Positions 1 through 11,364 of a stretch of DNA of 64,000 bases are shown here, piece by piece. The position numbers and the translations under genes were made by a program. The notes beneath the pieces are model-generated. The model saw nothing but the letters and a program-made list of their open reading frames with translations, had not been told where the DNA came from and did not search any database. The DNA is from Isoetes taiwanensis (lineage: Eukaryota > Streptophyta > Lycopodiopsida > Isoetales > Isoetaceae): NCBI GenBank assembly GCA_021234155.1, contig JAJEKV010000237.1, positions 593,251 to 657,250 of the forward strand, given 5' to 3'. Numbering within the stretch: position 1 is the stretch's first letter; each line of letters opens with the position of its first letter.

Positions 1-928
1 AATTTGCAGAATGCTATGGAGACATGGCAAATGCGTATAAACTATGCTTTTCTAGTGTCCATGTTATCATAAAGATACTTTTGCTTAATGCAGGTTTTCG
101 GTAGATTGGGCTAAAATAGACAATGTTATGCTCTTGATCTAAGACAATATCTACTCTTGAATATGTAGTTTGCAACATACCTTTTGTTTTTATCTTTATA
201 TTAAAGAGGTGAGCTGGGACAAGAATAGGAGCATCAATGCAAAAATTTGTTGTTCAAAGCCAACCCAATGTAAAAAGCCACATGTTAATATTTATCTACT
301 TATTTTGAATGGAATGTAAGAAAACAAATAAAAGTTGCATGGTAGTTTTCAACTTTAGCCCACTTATTTTGAATGGAATGTAAGAAAACAAATAAAAGTT
401 GCATGGTAACTTTACATAGTTTTCAACTTTAGCCCACACCATGGGGTTTTGTTTTCTCTGGTCTATAACATATATATACATGTCATTCAAAGATATTGCA
501 GAGGGGCTGAGGGGCAGTGGCATTCCGATTTTTTCTAAGCGCTCAGAAATGACGCCATGGTGAAAGTCTTTGCAATTCTGATACAAGGCGATTGGCACTC
601 ATGTGAATGGCTTGAAGGAGAGCCTGATGTGCTATGGAACTCCCTGGTGATGCAACAATTCTTCCCTAATCAACTTTTTACTCCAATTTTTTCAACCATT
701 CTTGAAAACACGGTTCTTGCTGAAGAGTTTTGGTTAGGGGAGTTTATTGGAGATAGAAATGTTGCTGCCAATAGTGTATTCCATGTTTTCTGTGATTGGC
801 ATGATGGAAAAAACTTAGTTAAGGTCTATTCTTAAGATTAAGGGGGGAAACAAAACACAAAACAATCAAAACCAACAATTTTCTTAAGAGATAACAGATT
901 TGGTGCATAGTTTTTTGGAAAGCTAGAT
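1..928. other. Upstream stretch with a 64-bp tandem duplication
   Basis: No gene is recognised here. Positions 298-436 hold two copies of a unit beginning ACTTATTTTGAATGG at a spacing of 64 bp; the second copy has a short extra insert. A 92-codon plus-strand ORF (557-835) and an overlapping minus-strand ORF (296-598) match nothing I know. The 557-835 ORF could be the remnant of an upstream element or the leader of the LINE that follows. Confidence 0.45.
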
Positions 929-2782
929 ATGGAAAATGATAAGGACAAAGTAGAAAATAAGAACATCAGCCAAGTATTGGATTCTGAACCTGATGAGTTA
1001 AAAATGATTGCAAAAAGAATGTCTGTCATGTCAGATATCGAAAAGAGGAAATTGGTACAAATTCTGAAGGATTGGGACCTACAAAAAGACAGAATGCAGC
1101 GGGCAGTAATGATGAAACTAATGGGGAGAGAATAGAATAGAATAGAATAGAATTGTTTTTATCGTCCACGGAGAGAAAGGGAAAGGAAGTTGAAAGGGAC
1201 GCAGATAATCTGGTGGCTTTTGGTGACTTCTTCATGTACCTGTCGGACTTAGAGCCGGAGAAGACAAGTGCAATTCCTATAGACATGGTGGCGACGAGAC
1301 AACAGATGGGGATATGAGCTGTTCAAAGGCAGCAAAATATTGTCAAGCCAACTTTGGAGAACCTGAACAATCTGCAAGAGGAGGAGGACGGGATTGATGT
1401 GCAAAAAACCAAGCATGCATTTCACGGTAAAATTCTGAAAAACCCGTTTGTGGAAGCAAGATTAAAATAGATGGTGAGTCGAGCAGTGATTGGCTGTGTT
1501 AGGCATGAGGGAGTGAAACTCCCAAAGCTAATTGAAAATATCTCTATTTCTAAGATTTATTGGCTTGATTTCCCTTTCTTCATTGTGGAATGTGGGAACG
1601 AGATCTCTGTTAAAATGCTCCTCAAGCAAGACACGATTACGAGAGTCAATATCCAAATCTTTTTTCAAAGATGGTACCCGGCCTTTGATCCTCAGGATAT
1701 TAAGCAGCTCTTCCATCCTGCATGGACCTCAGTCCAAGGCCTCAGTCCAATCTATTGAAGTGAGGAAATTTTGAGGAATATCTTCTAGGAATTGGGGGAC
1801 TTCATTGGTGTGGAGGCCATGCCGGATCAACCCCCGCGTGTTTGGGTCCAATTAGATCTCCTCAAGCCAATTCCTGAGAGAATTGATTACTGTGATTACT
1901 TTGGCCTTCAGAAATGCCTCCCTCTGCAGTGGAGAGGAATCCCTACTCCTTGTAGTACCTGTGGAATTCGGCTGCAGGTAGCGGGGTCTGTAAAGGCTTC
2001 ATTGAAAAAATGCCAAATTGGATCCTCCAAATCCATGGATTACTCCATATAAGAAACCTTCTCCTACCTTTAGGAAGCAAAATGTTAATGGTAGTGTGAA
2101 GAGAAAGGCCCGTAAGCAGAGGATTAGGGAAGAGCGTGAAAGGGCAGAACAGGCACAATTGACTCAGAAAAAAGGAAAGATGACTTGGATCCGGAAGTCA
2201 GATGAACTTCCCGGGAGTGTAAAAGTCCTAAATCGTGGAATTATAATTAAGGAGACAACATTGAGGAGTGAAGCTTTGTCTGCTACCCCCTCTCCTGTTC
2301 TGGAGAAAGGTGAATGCTCTCATGCATCTAAAGTAAAAGCCACTGATTTTCCTATTCAGAACCTTTTTCCTGGTCCTGACAACAAACCACAATTGGAAGG
2401 CATTGGTGAGCTTCACAATCAACAGCCAATGCCTTTGATCCGTAATCCTCAGGTTGGAAATCATGGTGATGCTGGTGAGCTTATAAAGCAACAGCCAAAA
2501 TCTCCCAATCATGTTGAGCCTTCTGTCATTAGAGAGAGCTCAAAAATCCAGGCTGCTGATCTTCAGTCTGTTCAAGATACTCATGTTGATCAAAGTATAG
2601 AATCTACTGTGGATGACACTCTGGAAGGGGTGTACCCAACTAATGACCTAGTCATGTCATCCCCTGCACAATCTGGACTTGATGAATTTTATACTCCACA
2701 AACATCTAAGAAAAAGCACAAGAAAATGGTCCTCTTCAATTTGGATGGGTCTGCCTCCAATACTAGAAACAAATCTTCATGA
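929..2782 (+). pseudogene. LINE-A ORF1, gag-like RNA-binding protein
   Basis: ORF1 starts at ATG 929 with an acidic/lysine-rich segment that runs to 1135, where a 37-bp solo retro-tail has inserted. The reading frame resumes in pieces. Positions 1471-1758 resemble the DUF4283 fold of plant LINE ORF1 proteins. Positions 1792-2052 continue it with LLKPIPERIDYCDYFGLQK and a PTPCSTCGI cysteine motif, a partial zinc knuckle. Positions 2018-2782 encode a hydrophilic, low-complexity C-terminus of about 250 residues. At least three frame changes separate these pieces. In the family this protein coats the element RNA. The stop overlaps the ORF2 start in ATGA (2779-2782). Confidence 0.75.
1133..1169 (-). 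mobile_element. 37-bp solo LINE/SINE 3' tail
   Basis: A minus-strand fragment that reads GTGGACGATAAAAAC followed by ATTCT repeats. It sits inside LINE-A ORF1 and is bounded by an 8-bp direct repeat, GGAGAGAA (1125-1132 and 1170-1177). The sequence equals the extreme 3' end of the LINE copies near 33.3, 42.4 and 61.6 kb and of the SINE at 26.2 kb. It is best read as a retrotransposition event truncated almost to nothing. It post-dates LINE-A. Confidence 0.7.
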
Positions 2783-5700
2783 AGATTGTTTGTTGGAATC
2801 TTAGAGGCATAAAGGGTTTTTTAAAAAGAAAAAGGGCTCTAATAGCCATTCAAGAAATGAAAGCAGACATCATTCTATTGCAGGAGCATAGGCTTCCTTC
2901 TTTTGAATCCTCTAAACTAGGGGAATGGATCTGTCCAAGGAGTGGCTCTATCTGGGCTACTGCTAATGGCACAAAAGGAGGTATTTGCACGATTTGGAAA
3001 GGATTTTCATCCTCTGGCTCTTATATAGCTCCTCGGATAGGTGGTCTGTCAGTTTTTTGGACATTAAAGGTCATCTTCTTGGCATCATTAATGTCTATGC
3101 TTCAACAGAGCCTCATGAAAGGGAAATGCAGTGGAGTGAAATGAGAAATTGGATTGGAAAACAAAAAGAGGTTCGTAATTGGCTCTTAGCAGGGGATTTC
3201 AATAATACCCCTCTTTGGGATCAGAAGCTGGAAAAGAAATTAAATATGACCAAAAATGAAAGGAGTGAATGGGACAAACTTATTAGAACTTTTGTTTATC
3301 ATCCTCCTTCCTCTTCAGCCACTTATTCTTGGAGCAATAAAAGAAAAGGACCTGAGAGAATCTTTTGTTTGTTGGGCAGATTTTAACCTCATCAACTGAT
3401 CTGGATATTTGGGATCAAGTTCTCATCAAGTCAGACTGTAGCATCCATTTCCGACCATTTTTCACAGGTTTTGGAGTCCCTATCATATGCCTCACGTGCT
3501 GCCAAGATGAGTACTCCTTTCAAATTCAATGTTTAGCTCTTGCATATTGAGCAATTCTGCTCACAATTGAGGGAATATTATTTGTCCCTTCCTAAGCTTG
3601 GTAATAGCAGATCAATGGCAGGTTTTGTGCAGAAACTGAAAAAGCTGAAAGACTGGATCAAGAAGTGGGGAAAAAATTGTGCAGAAAAGGAAAAACAACA
3701 AAGAAATGAAGTTTATGCTCAAATAAAAAAGGCGAGGGAACTTTTATTTCTTGATAAAGATAACCAGTCCCTGCAGGAACAAGACGAAAGGCTAGAAATC
3801 AATGTCAAGCACATAAAGGAGCTACAGACTCAATCTTTGGCCATCAGGAGTAAATGTCAGTATGTCAGCTCAATGGATAAAAGTAGCTCCTCTTTCTTCT
3901 TTCGAGCTGCAAAAAGTAAAGTTATTAATAACAGTATCATATCAGTCTAGGATGAGCAAAATAATCTTATCCAGGGTCAGCAAGGGATTCAATTCTTCTT
4001 TGCTCAGAAATACCAAGAGTTGTTTGATATTTGATATTGAAGATTTTTTCAACTCTATTGATTCCGATTCCATGTCAATTAACAATAAGCTTCTTATAGC
4101 TGTTCCAAAGAAGCAGGAAATTTTCCTCACTTTGAATCCTATGGCTTCAGGTAAAAGCCCAGGACCTGATGGCTTTTCCCCTGAATTTTTCAGGGAATTT
4201 TGGGATGTTATGCAAGATGACATCACAACCTTTATCCAAGGGGCTTGGACGGCTGATAGTTTACACCTTGCAATAAATGCTGGGCTTATAGTTGGTTCCA
4301 ACGGTAGATCAACCTATTGGTTTCTCTGATTGGAGACCTATTTCTTTGACTAATACTAGCTAAAAAATTTTGGCTAAATTGTTAGCAAACAGGCCCAAGC
4401 CTATGTTGAAAAGATCTATCAGTTCCCTACAAACTGCTTTCCTTCCTTTCAGGAGTATTCTTGATAATTTCATTGGAGCATATGAAGGTCTGCATTGGAA
4501 CAAACTTTCCAAGCAAAATTGCATGATATTAAAGCTTGACTTCAAAAGGGCTTTTGATACCATTAACTGGGACTTTTTATATAGGGCAATGGAGTTCCTT
4601 GGCTTCTCACACCAGGTAATTAATTTGGTCTATGCTTTCAATAAAGAAGCTAGATCTGCAGTTTTGGTCAATGGCTGTCGTTCCTCTTTTTTTCCCTGCA
4701 AAAGAGGAGTCATGCAAGGATGCCCTCTTGCCCCATACCTGTTTCACATTGTGGCTGAAATGGTGACCAAAATTACCATCAAACTCTAGCAAACTGGGCA
4801 AATTAAGTGTCTTCAAATGCCTAATGACTGTAAGTCTCTCTCTTTGATGCAATATGCAGATGACATATTTATATCCTTAGAGGATGATGGGAAAAGTATT
4901 TTTACTTTTCTGACTGCCATGGAGCTGTTTTGCCTCGGAAGTACACTTGAACATGTCTAAATGTGTGATCCTTTTAGACACCCCAGAGATTTTTGCAAGT
5001 ATCCCCATTCTAGAGAAAAATATGGCCACCAAATTTTTGGGACTTCCTCTTGCTTTTGATATGAGTTTGCATGGTCTTTAGGCTTCAATCACAAATAAAA
5101 TTAAGAGGAAATTCATGATGTATCCTGCTTCTCTTTCTTTGGCCGGTAGAGTGGAGATTGCTAATACAGTGATAGCCAGTACACACATTTAATTTTTATC
5201 TGTAACAGTGGCTGATAAAGCAACATATGGGGAAATTGAGGCTGCTATAAGAAAATTCATTTGGCATGGTGATTATAAAATTGCTTGGCAAAATCTTACC
5301 ACCCCAAAGGACTCTGGTGGTCTCGGCTATAAGAGTCTCTTCAAGCAAGCTCAAGCTCTAGCTGCAAAGCTAGTTTGGCGTGCCCTTTGCTCCTCCCATA
5401 ACTCTCCTGCTATATGTTTTATCAAATATTGGATAGAGCAGTCCAAACTAGTTGGAAGCAAATCAATACACCATCAGCTTCCAGACTCGGCTTTCTATCA
5501 GCTCTCAGCAGGTCCTTATACATCTCCCATCATGAAGCATCTGTTGGAGGCTTGGAATGAAGGTTCCCACTGTTTTCATGCAGATGACCTCAAATGTGTA
5601 AGTTCGGGATTTCATTTCTTTTGGCATCACAATTTACATCCTGCCGAGACATGCTGCTTGGCTCTTAAGCACCCAAGGAATATAAGGAATGGAGTGATGG

Positions 5701-6535
5701 TGGTCCTAAAACCATTGCTGATCTCAGATGCAATGGGAGGTGGCTTACCTGGCAGCAAATGGTAACAAAGGTTAGTGATTCCCAGACAAACAAGAAGATC
5801 TTCGCCTCACTTTCTCAGGCTAGCAATTGGGAGGAATCATCCGACTCCATCTCATGGGGCTATGAAGGTAAAAAAAACACTACAATGTGTCAAGAATATA
5901 TCGAATGATCATTCTTCTTCTGAACTTAAAGTCACTACAAAGTGGGGATGTTCAGAACAGGAGGCAGTCAGGCTAATTGTTGATGGATGGCAAGCTTACT
6001 GTGCTAAGAAGATCCTCTTGTTCAGATGGCTACTCCTGAATCAAAGTTTGTCCACCAATGACAGGTTGGCCAAATACAAGACAACATTTTCTAATGCTTG
6101 TCCATTGGGTTGTCAGTGCCCTGAGTCGAACCTGCATGTTTTCCAGTGTCCTAGGCTTCTTCCTTTTTGGTCTTGGGCTAAAAATATTTGTGCTGCCACT
6201 ATAGGTTCTACATCTCAGGAGTTTTTTGCTTTCTTGAGTTTCCCAAATGCCTTCTGTGGCACTTTGAGAACTTTGGGCACTTTGGTCTATTTGGAAACAT
6301 CGAAATAGAATTCTACACGATCAAAAATCTTTCAGCCTTAATTGGCTCAAAGCTTGTTTCCAATCCTTGCTAGTCACAGAAGATACAAGAGTTCAGCTTA
6401 TGATAGAAATTGGGATTCCTTGGGGAATTATTATGGTTTCTATGCCTTTTTTAAATTGTCTCTTACTGATGCTGATGTTGATAATGGTAATTGGACAAAC
6501 TGTCTAGAACTTTTAGCTCAAAACTTTTGCTAGAA
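2779..6535 (+). pseudogene. LINE-A ORF2, APE endonuclease plus reverse transcriptase
   Basis: Starts at ATG 2779 (MKIVCWNLRGIKG, the usual first strand of the APE endonuclease). The catalytic Glu is in ILLQEHRLP and the Asp in LAGDFNNTP; the frame shifts near 3055 and again near 3370-3460, where the SDH block lies. RT blocks follow: GKSPGPDGF (about 4155), SDWRPISL (about 4330), LDFKRAFD (about 4540), GVMQGCPL (about 4710) and an intact QYADD (4850-4864). Stops occur near 3950, 4330-4370 and 4789. The C-terminus at about 6000-6200 has the LFRWLL...CPLGC...HVFQCP pattern of zf-RVT domains. An active copy would nick DNA and prime reverse transcription at the target; this one cannot be translated through. 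Confidence 0.9.
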
Positions 6536-7388
6536 ATCGTGGCTAATATTTCCAGAAACTCTGCACCTCTTTGGCCTTGGATAGATATTTTGAAACCGCC
6601 ATAGTTCTTTTAATCTGCATCTCATCCCATCATTCCGGCTTTGCCACTGTGGCCGATTGTGGCAGATTGGCTGCTACATCTAGAATGCTTCCTCTTTTTC
6701 TAACTCTGCACCTCTTTGGCCTTGGATAGATATTTTGAAACCGCCATAGTTCTTTTAATCTGCATCTCATCCCATCATTCCGGCTTTGCCACTGTGGCCG
6801 ATTGTGGCAGATTGGCTGCTACATCTAGAATGCTTCCTCTTTTTTTCTCGATTCGTCTTTGTGGCAACAAGGATCTATCTTAAACCTGTCTCAAAGCGCA
6901 TCTCCAGCGCATGCATAGGCCGCAGGCAGCCATAAATATGAAAAAACGTAACCCAAAAATGAATTTTGCCCATATTTTTGTTAACCTAACATTTAGAGCA
7001 TTATTATTGATGGCTCTAATTTTTATTTTGTCTATGTATTACCATATTTAGGTGGTCTTTCTCTTTTGACCTATTTTGCCTTATCTTAAAGGCTTTTTCC
7101 ACTATATTGACCAAGTTTTCTGCCTTAGGCCATTCATAGATTCTTTCCAAATAGATTGAAAATGCCTTATGTAGGCACTTGCAGAAGCCCAAGGTTCAAG
7201 TTGTTTTTCAAACTATTGGCTAACCCAACAAGCAGCATGGGCATGCCCTATGCTTTATTATAAAGCTAGGCATCTGTTTACCATTTCTTAACTCATAGGC
7301 ATATAGTGCCCTGCTAAATTGATTTGAAGATCATTCCCAATAGGTTATTCAAGGCACATTTCTGTTCTACATTTTTTAACACTCGTTA
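6491..7388 (+). repeat. Direct repeat R1 (LINE-A 3' end plus flank)
   Basis: First copy of a segment repeated at 9168-9935 in the same orientation with few differences. It begins inside the end of LINE-A ORF2 (TTGGACAAACTGT) and ends at ACACTCGTTA. R1 contains an internal 145-bp tandem duplication (units from 6557 and 6702) that R2 lacks. R2 carries about 22 bp near 9870-9890 that R1 lacks. Confidence 0.85.
6557..6846 (+). repeat. 145-bp tandem duplication within R1
   Basis: Two adjacent copies begin AACTCTGCACCTC at 6557 and 6702 and end in CCTCTTTTTCT. The single-copy state is preserved in R2 (about 9233-9380), so the tandem duplication arose after, or independently of, the R duplication. 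Confidence 0.85.
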
Positions 7389-7442
7389 GGATTATTTTAG
7401 ACCCCTATTTTTCTTTCTTAAGAAAAATTGTCTGTTTACTGT

Positions 7443-7499
7443 AACTATAGGGTGGCTCCCCACTTGTTACAGTGGGGGATCTGCCATAACCCTATAGTT
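7443..7499. repeat. 57-bp hairpin
   Basis: Outer arms AACTATAGGGT (7443-7453) and ACCCTATAGTT (7489-7499) are perfect reverse complements. Inner arms TCCCCACT (7457-7464) and AGTGGGGGA (7471-7479) pair with one extra G. It may be a tiny foldback element or an RNA hairpin. I see no target duplication. Confidence 0.6.
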
Positions 7500-7813
7500 T
7501 CTTTTTAAGCCAAAATCATATATATACTACAATATTTCAGAGATTTGAGATCGTATCTTTAGTATTCAGTTTCAACATAGGAAAGCATGGTCAAATGGCA
7601 TGCTATCATAATTTTTCGGATTCTCATCGCATAGCATGGTCAAATGGCATGCCAGCATAATTTATTTGTAGTGACTTTCAATTTTGAAAAGTTCACACTA
7701 TAATCATCGATTATCTCCTTCAATTTGTAATCAATTCAGCATAGAATAGAATACATATACCAAATATCACTTGTCATGCAAAACGTATTTTTTATACCTT
7801 TTGCACAAGTCTG

Positions 7814-7915
7814 TCATGCAATTTTGTTGGCACCACATCTAATTGGACCAAGATCCTTGTTCCAGATAGGTGGCAAAAACTCCAGGTTGTACTCAACTTG
7901 AGCATCATCATTATC
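7814..7915 (-). pseudogene. Candidate terminal exon of unidentified gene X
   Basis: On the minus strand an acceptor (ATTTCAG) is followed by 33 open codons and a stop. The peptide contains the phrases YNLEFLPPIWNKDLG and IRCGANKIA, which look like real protein sequence, but I do not recognise the family. It lies in the same orientation as the exon-like pieces at 8639-8738 and 9122-9167. It could be the last exon of a gene fragment trapped between R1 and R2. No start or full gene is visible. Confidence 0.35.
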
Positions 7916-8638
7916 CTGAAATCATATCATCATTATCATAAAATCGTAGGATCATTCCCATTAATCTTTTCCCAAAGTGTCAAGTTTTGCTCAATTTACT
8001 ACCAACAGATAAGATGCATCACTGGTAAGACCAATGAAATGAAATTTCTAAAAAAAACCCTGGAACAACTAGCCTAGGCAACAACCAACTAGCAGTCTAA
8101 GCTACATCGGTCAATCCCTCAGTAGCCTTATCATTCTGTACAATTAATCGAGCAGACTAAAAGACAGTGCATCAAACTGTGGTCCAAAGTCTATTGACTT
8201 TAAATCCCTTAAGGTCATTTTTCCATTGTAAATATACCAGTCAAAGCTCATATACATTATATCATGCATATTGACAATCTGTAATAGAAAACTATTGTAT
8301 TACATATTTATGAAGTCACCTTACATCCTTTCATATACTTTGCAGTCAAAGCACATCGCAAAATTTAATGTACAGACCTGGATGCAATACTTTCCTTTTG
8401 CATTTGGTATTTTCAGTTACCAAACCATATCTAATGCTTGAAAGTAGCAGCATCATAACAGCTAGTCTTTGCCCTAGTAATTTGCAACTCAAAGTCTTGG
8501 AAAACTTGTGATCAACTAGCCAGTATTGGCAGTTACATCCACGCGCTTTTTTCTTTATCCAACATACGTTTTAGCTAGAACACACCATAACAGCAAAGGA
8601 GCACAATGAGAGAAGAAATACCACGTACCTGCAGCCAA

Positions 8639-8738
8639 CCATGCAAACATTAGCGATAGTCTCGGTAATGATGCAAGGGCCAAAAGGTACTTTGGGTATT
8701 TCTTGGCTTTTCGCCTCTCACCCATTGTACCTTTTGCC
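8639..8738 (-). pseudogene. Candidate internal exon of gene X, copy 1
   Basis: Bounded on the minus strand by an AG acceptor and a strong donor CTGCAG|GTACGT. A related segment with the same acceptor and donor context occurs at 14640-14748. The arms CAAGGGCCAAAAGGTAC and GTACCTTTTGCCCTTG form an inverted repeat across the exon, so an RNA hairpin is an alternative reading. One frame is open over the whole piece. The coding frame cannot be decided and the family is unknown. Confidence 0.3.
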
Positions 8739-9121
8739 CTTGATTAGTAACAGCTTAATAAGAATGAATGAATAAAAGAAAAAAAGCAAACCAGAACATT
8801 TCACATATGTTAACCTTTTTTAGATGTGCGCTTTGGCATCATTAAGGTCTATTTATTCACTAAAAAGTCTGCCTTACTGCTTAAAAACATGTCAAACAGA
8901 CTATTTCGTATCATATACAACCTTGAGAGTTAGGTAACTCTTATCAAGATCCTTATTTTAACTCACTTGTACTCTGTTTATATCATCAGAGATGCTAGAT
9001 GCATATACATCATGGTATAAATATAGGCATCGAAAATAACTTAATGCCAGCATGTAGTAAGAGGCTTTTCCTAAGCTCATGTATCATGTATTAATCTGCA
9101 ACTAGAAACACAAAGAAATAC

Positions 9122-9167
9122 CTGAAGTTTCCCTTCATCGGCAATCAAGTGTCCATCTAAATGTGTC
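9122..9167 (-). pseudogene. Truncated exon-like piece of gene X
   Basis: The minus strand reads an open frame (HLDGHLIADEGKLQ) up to a donor CTTCAG|GTATTT. Its 5' side is cut off exactly where repeat R2 begins at 9168, which suggests the R2 junction broke this exon. Function unknown. Confidence 0.3.
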
Positions 9168-9935
9168 TTGGACAAACTGTCGAGAACTTTTAGCTCAAAA
9201 CTTTTGCTAGAAATCGTGGCTAATATTTCCAGAAACTCTGCACCTCTTTGGCCTTGGATAGATATTTTGAAACCGCCATAGTTCTTTTAATCTGCATCTC
9301 ATCCCATCATTCCGGCTTTGCCACTGTGGCCGATTGTGGCAGATTGGCTGCTACATCTGGAATGCTTCCTCTTTTTCTCAGTTACGTGTTGTGGCAACAA
9401 GGATCTTGCCGAAACTGTCTCCAAGCGCATCTCCGGGCGCATGCATAGGCCGCAGGCAGCCGTAAATATGAAAAAACGTAACCCAAAAACGAATTTTGCC
9501 CATATTTTTGTTAACCTAACATTTAGAGCATTATTATTGATGGCTCTAATTTTTATTTTGTCTATGTATTACCATATTTAGGTGGTCTTTCTCTTTTGAC
9601 CTATTTTGCCTTATCTTAAATTTTTCCACTATATTGACCAAGTTTTCTGCCTTAGGCCATTCATAGATTCTTTCCAAACAGATTGAAAATGCCTTATGTA
9701 GGCACTTGCAGAAGCCCAAGGTTCAAGTTGTTTTTCAAACTATTGGCTAACCCAACAAGCAGCATGGGCATGCCCTATGCTTTATTACAAAGCTAGGCAT
9801 CTGTTTACCATTTCTTAACTCATAGGCATATAGTGCCCTACTAAATTGATTTGAAGATCATTCCCAATAAGTTGGATTTGCTTCATGCAGGTTATTCAAG
9901 GCACATTTCTGTTCTGCATTTTTTAACACTCGTTA
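9168..9935 (+). repeat. Direct repeat R2 (second copy of LINE-A 3' end plus flank)
   Basis: A near-identical copy of 6491-7388 without the 145-bp tandem duplication. Only the extreme end of the LINE ORF2 is included, so this is not an independent full LINE. It is either a segmental duplication or a 5'-truncated insertion that carried flanking DNA. Confidence 0.85.
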
Positions 9936-10957
9936 ATACATGCACAAGTACTTGCTGCCATAAAATTACAGCTCTTAGAAAAAATGGCATAACTCTCTGT
10001 AGGAAGCTCTGTTTTTCTATTAATTATATGTTTCGGAAACGGCAACATATGCTCTACCATTTCAAGTAAAAACAGTCTGATTTTAAAAAAAAATGCTGCA
10101 TCAAGAATTGATTTCCGGAATCAGACCTAAATGCCCTTACCGCTTTCAAATGAAAGTTTGTGATCCAAAAGTTTATTCCTAAGATCTGTAGCCACATAAC
10201 AGGATGATTTAGGGAACAAAAGGCCACACCTGAGAAGTGTTCTTGATGTGGGCTTTGTCCAAAAAAAAGGCTGGCTTATATCGATCCATAGCGCCTCATC
10301 ATGCTACGCCTCATCATGCTAAAGCTGCCGCTTTTGCTATGCATCGGCAAGGTTTGTGCCATCCTGATCATAGTGCTTATGAAATGAAGCAGCAAGAAGG
10401 CGCTCTCCTTGTCTGCCGTTGAAGAGAAGAAAGGATGCCACAATGGTGATAACTACCTCCATTATCAGCCATAAAATAGACATGTCTTTTTTATAATATA
10501 AATATAAAATTTCAAACCTACATGGTCCATTTTTGCAAATGACATTTGAGTCCCATAAAATATTCTAATTTGTATAATTGAACGTGCTTTCTCTTGTGAA
10601 AATGAATGCATGCAACCATTTTTTAAAAATGAGACACTTGGCAAACATGCCATGCCATCCCATAATTAAAAAGTAAGTGCTTTTCTATAAATTTGACATA
10701 CCTTGTTCTAAGGTCTCATAAGATCAAACTGATGCGATCTATTAAGCAATAGGGTCAACATACAATGTTTTCAAATAGTAGTATCTATGTATTCCAATAT
10801 TATTCCCAAACATAAGAGAAATAAGAAAAGAATAACATTTTGGAGCCAAACGTGCACAACAAGTTTTGAAAATGTGCACAACAAGTTTTGTGAATATGGC
10901 ACATGCTCCACCACGTACCTGCTTGCACATGCATGTAGCCATCTTGGAATATCATTT
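9936..10957. other. Non-coding stretch
   Basis: No supported gene. It contains a short tandem (about 10286-10321, ACGCCTCATCATGCT twice) and ends in a 17-18 bp A-run at about 10967. A CCACGTACCTGC phrase near 10912 is shared with the gene X exon donor region at about 8631. Confidence 0.4.
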
Positions 10958-10983
10958 AATCACAATAAAAAAAAAAAAAAAAA

Positions 10984-11364
10984 CGAAGCTACAACTAATT
11001 ATCTATAGAACATTCGGAACTAGGGAATCTCGACCCCGTTCAAAAAGTTTACAGCAACTGATAGATGAAGAAAAAAGATGGGCAGAAGTTTAGACAGTCT
11101 CGACTCTACCAAGTTATACGAGCAAATTTCCGCAGAAGACGTGGATATGTAAAGAGCAAATTACATGTTCTCTTTTAGATGCAGTTCATGGAAGCTACTT
11201 AGGATCAATCAGATTTTTGTGGGGACCATAGTCGATCTCAAAGCTACATGATTCTGCATTGATTAATGATAAGCTTCAATGGATCAAATTTGGCCATGAG
11301 TAGTACAAATTCCTATAACTGTCTTTTGGTCATTATGGAGTGGAAGCTGAACATGAACCAGAAA
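10984..11364. repeat. Repeat B, copy 0 (ancestral-looking copy)
   Basis: Begins after the A-run with GCTACAACTAATTATC and runs to CCAGAAAAGAAAAGT. The same block occurs at 12510-12894 and 16206-16589, each time right after an A-run. Here it continues into unique sequence that leads up to the LINE-B target site, so this is probably the source copy. Confidence 0.8.

Larger units (their letters stand above)
929..6900 (+). mobile_element. LINE-A, decayed L1-type non-LTR retrotransposon
   Basis: A sense-strand LINE with two ORFs in L1 order. ORF1 has a DUF4283-like block and a cysteine knuckle. ORF2 has APE endonuclease, reverse transcriptase and a C-terminal zf-RVT-like region. Both ORFs are broken by several frameshifts and stops, so the copy is dead, but nearly the full coding length remains. 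The 5' boundary is uncertain (about 820-930). The 3' boundary is blurred because the 3' end is part of a duplicated segment (6491-7388 and 9168-9935). The RT resembles plant L1 elements (SDWRPISL block), unlike the HRTIMVG-type LINEs elsewhere in this window. Confidence 0.9.
7389..9167. other. Middle segment between R1 and R2 with gene fragments
   Basis: No complete gene. The segment holds a strong hairpin at 7443-7499 and, on the minus strand, three exon-like pieces with splice consensus (listed separately). Parts of it resemble the 12.9-14.8 kb region: the phrases TCGGTCAATCCC, GGTCCAAAG and the exon around 8639-8738 recur there. I read it as a diverged, shortened copy of the same ancestral locus. 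Confidence 0.5.

Noticed and set aside
6491-9935. Two independent LINE-A insertions
   Set aside because: R2 starts and ends at the same internal points as R1, including non-LINE flank, and has no tail or target duplication of its own.
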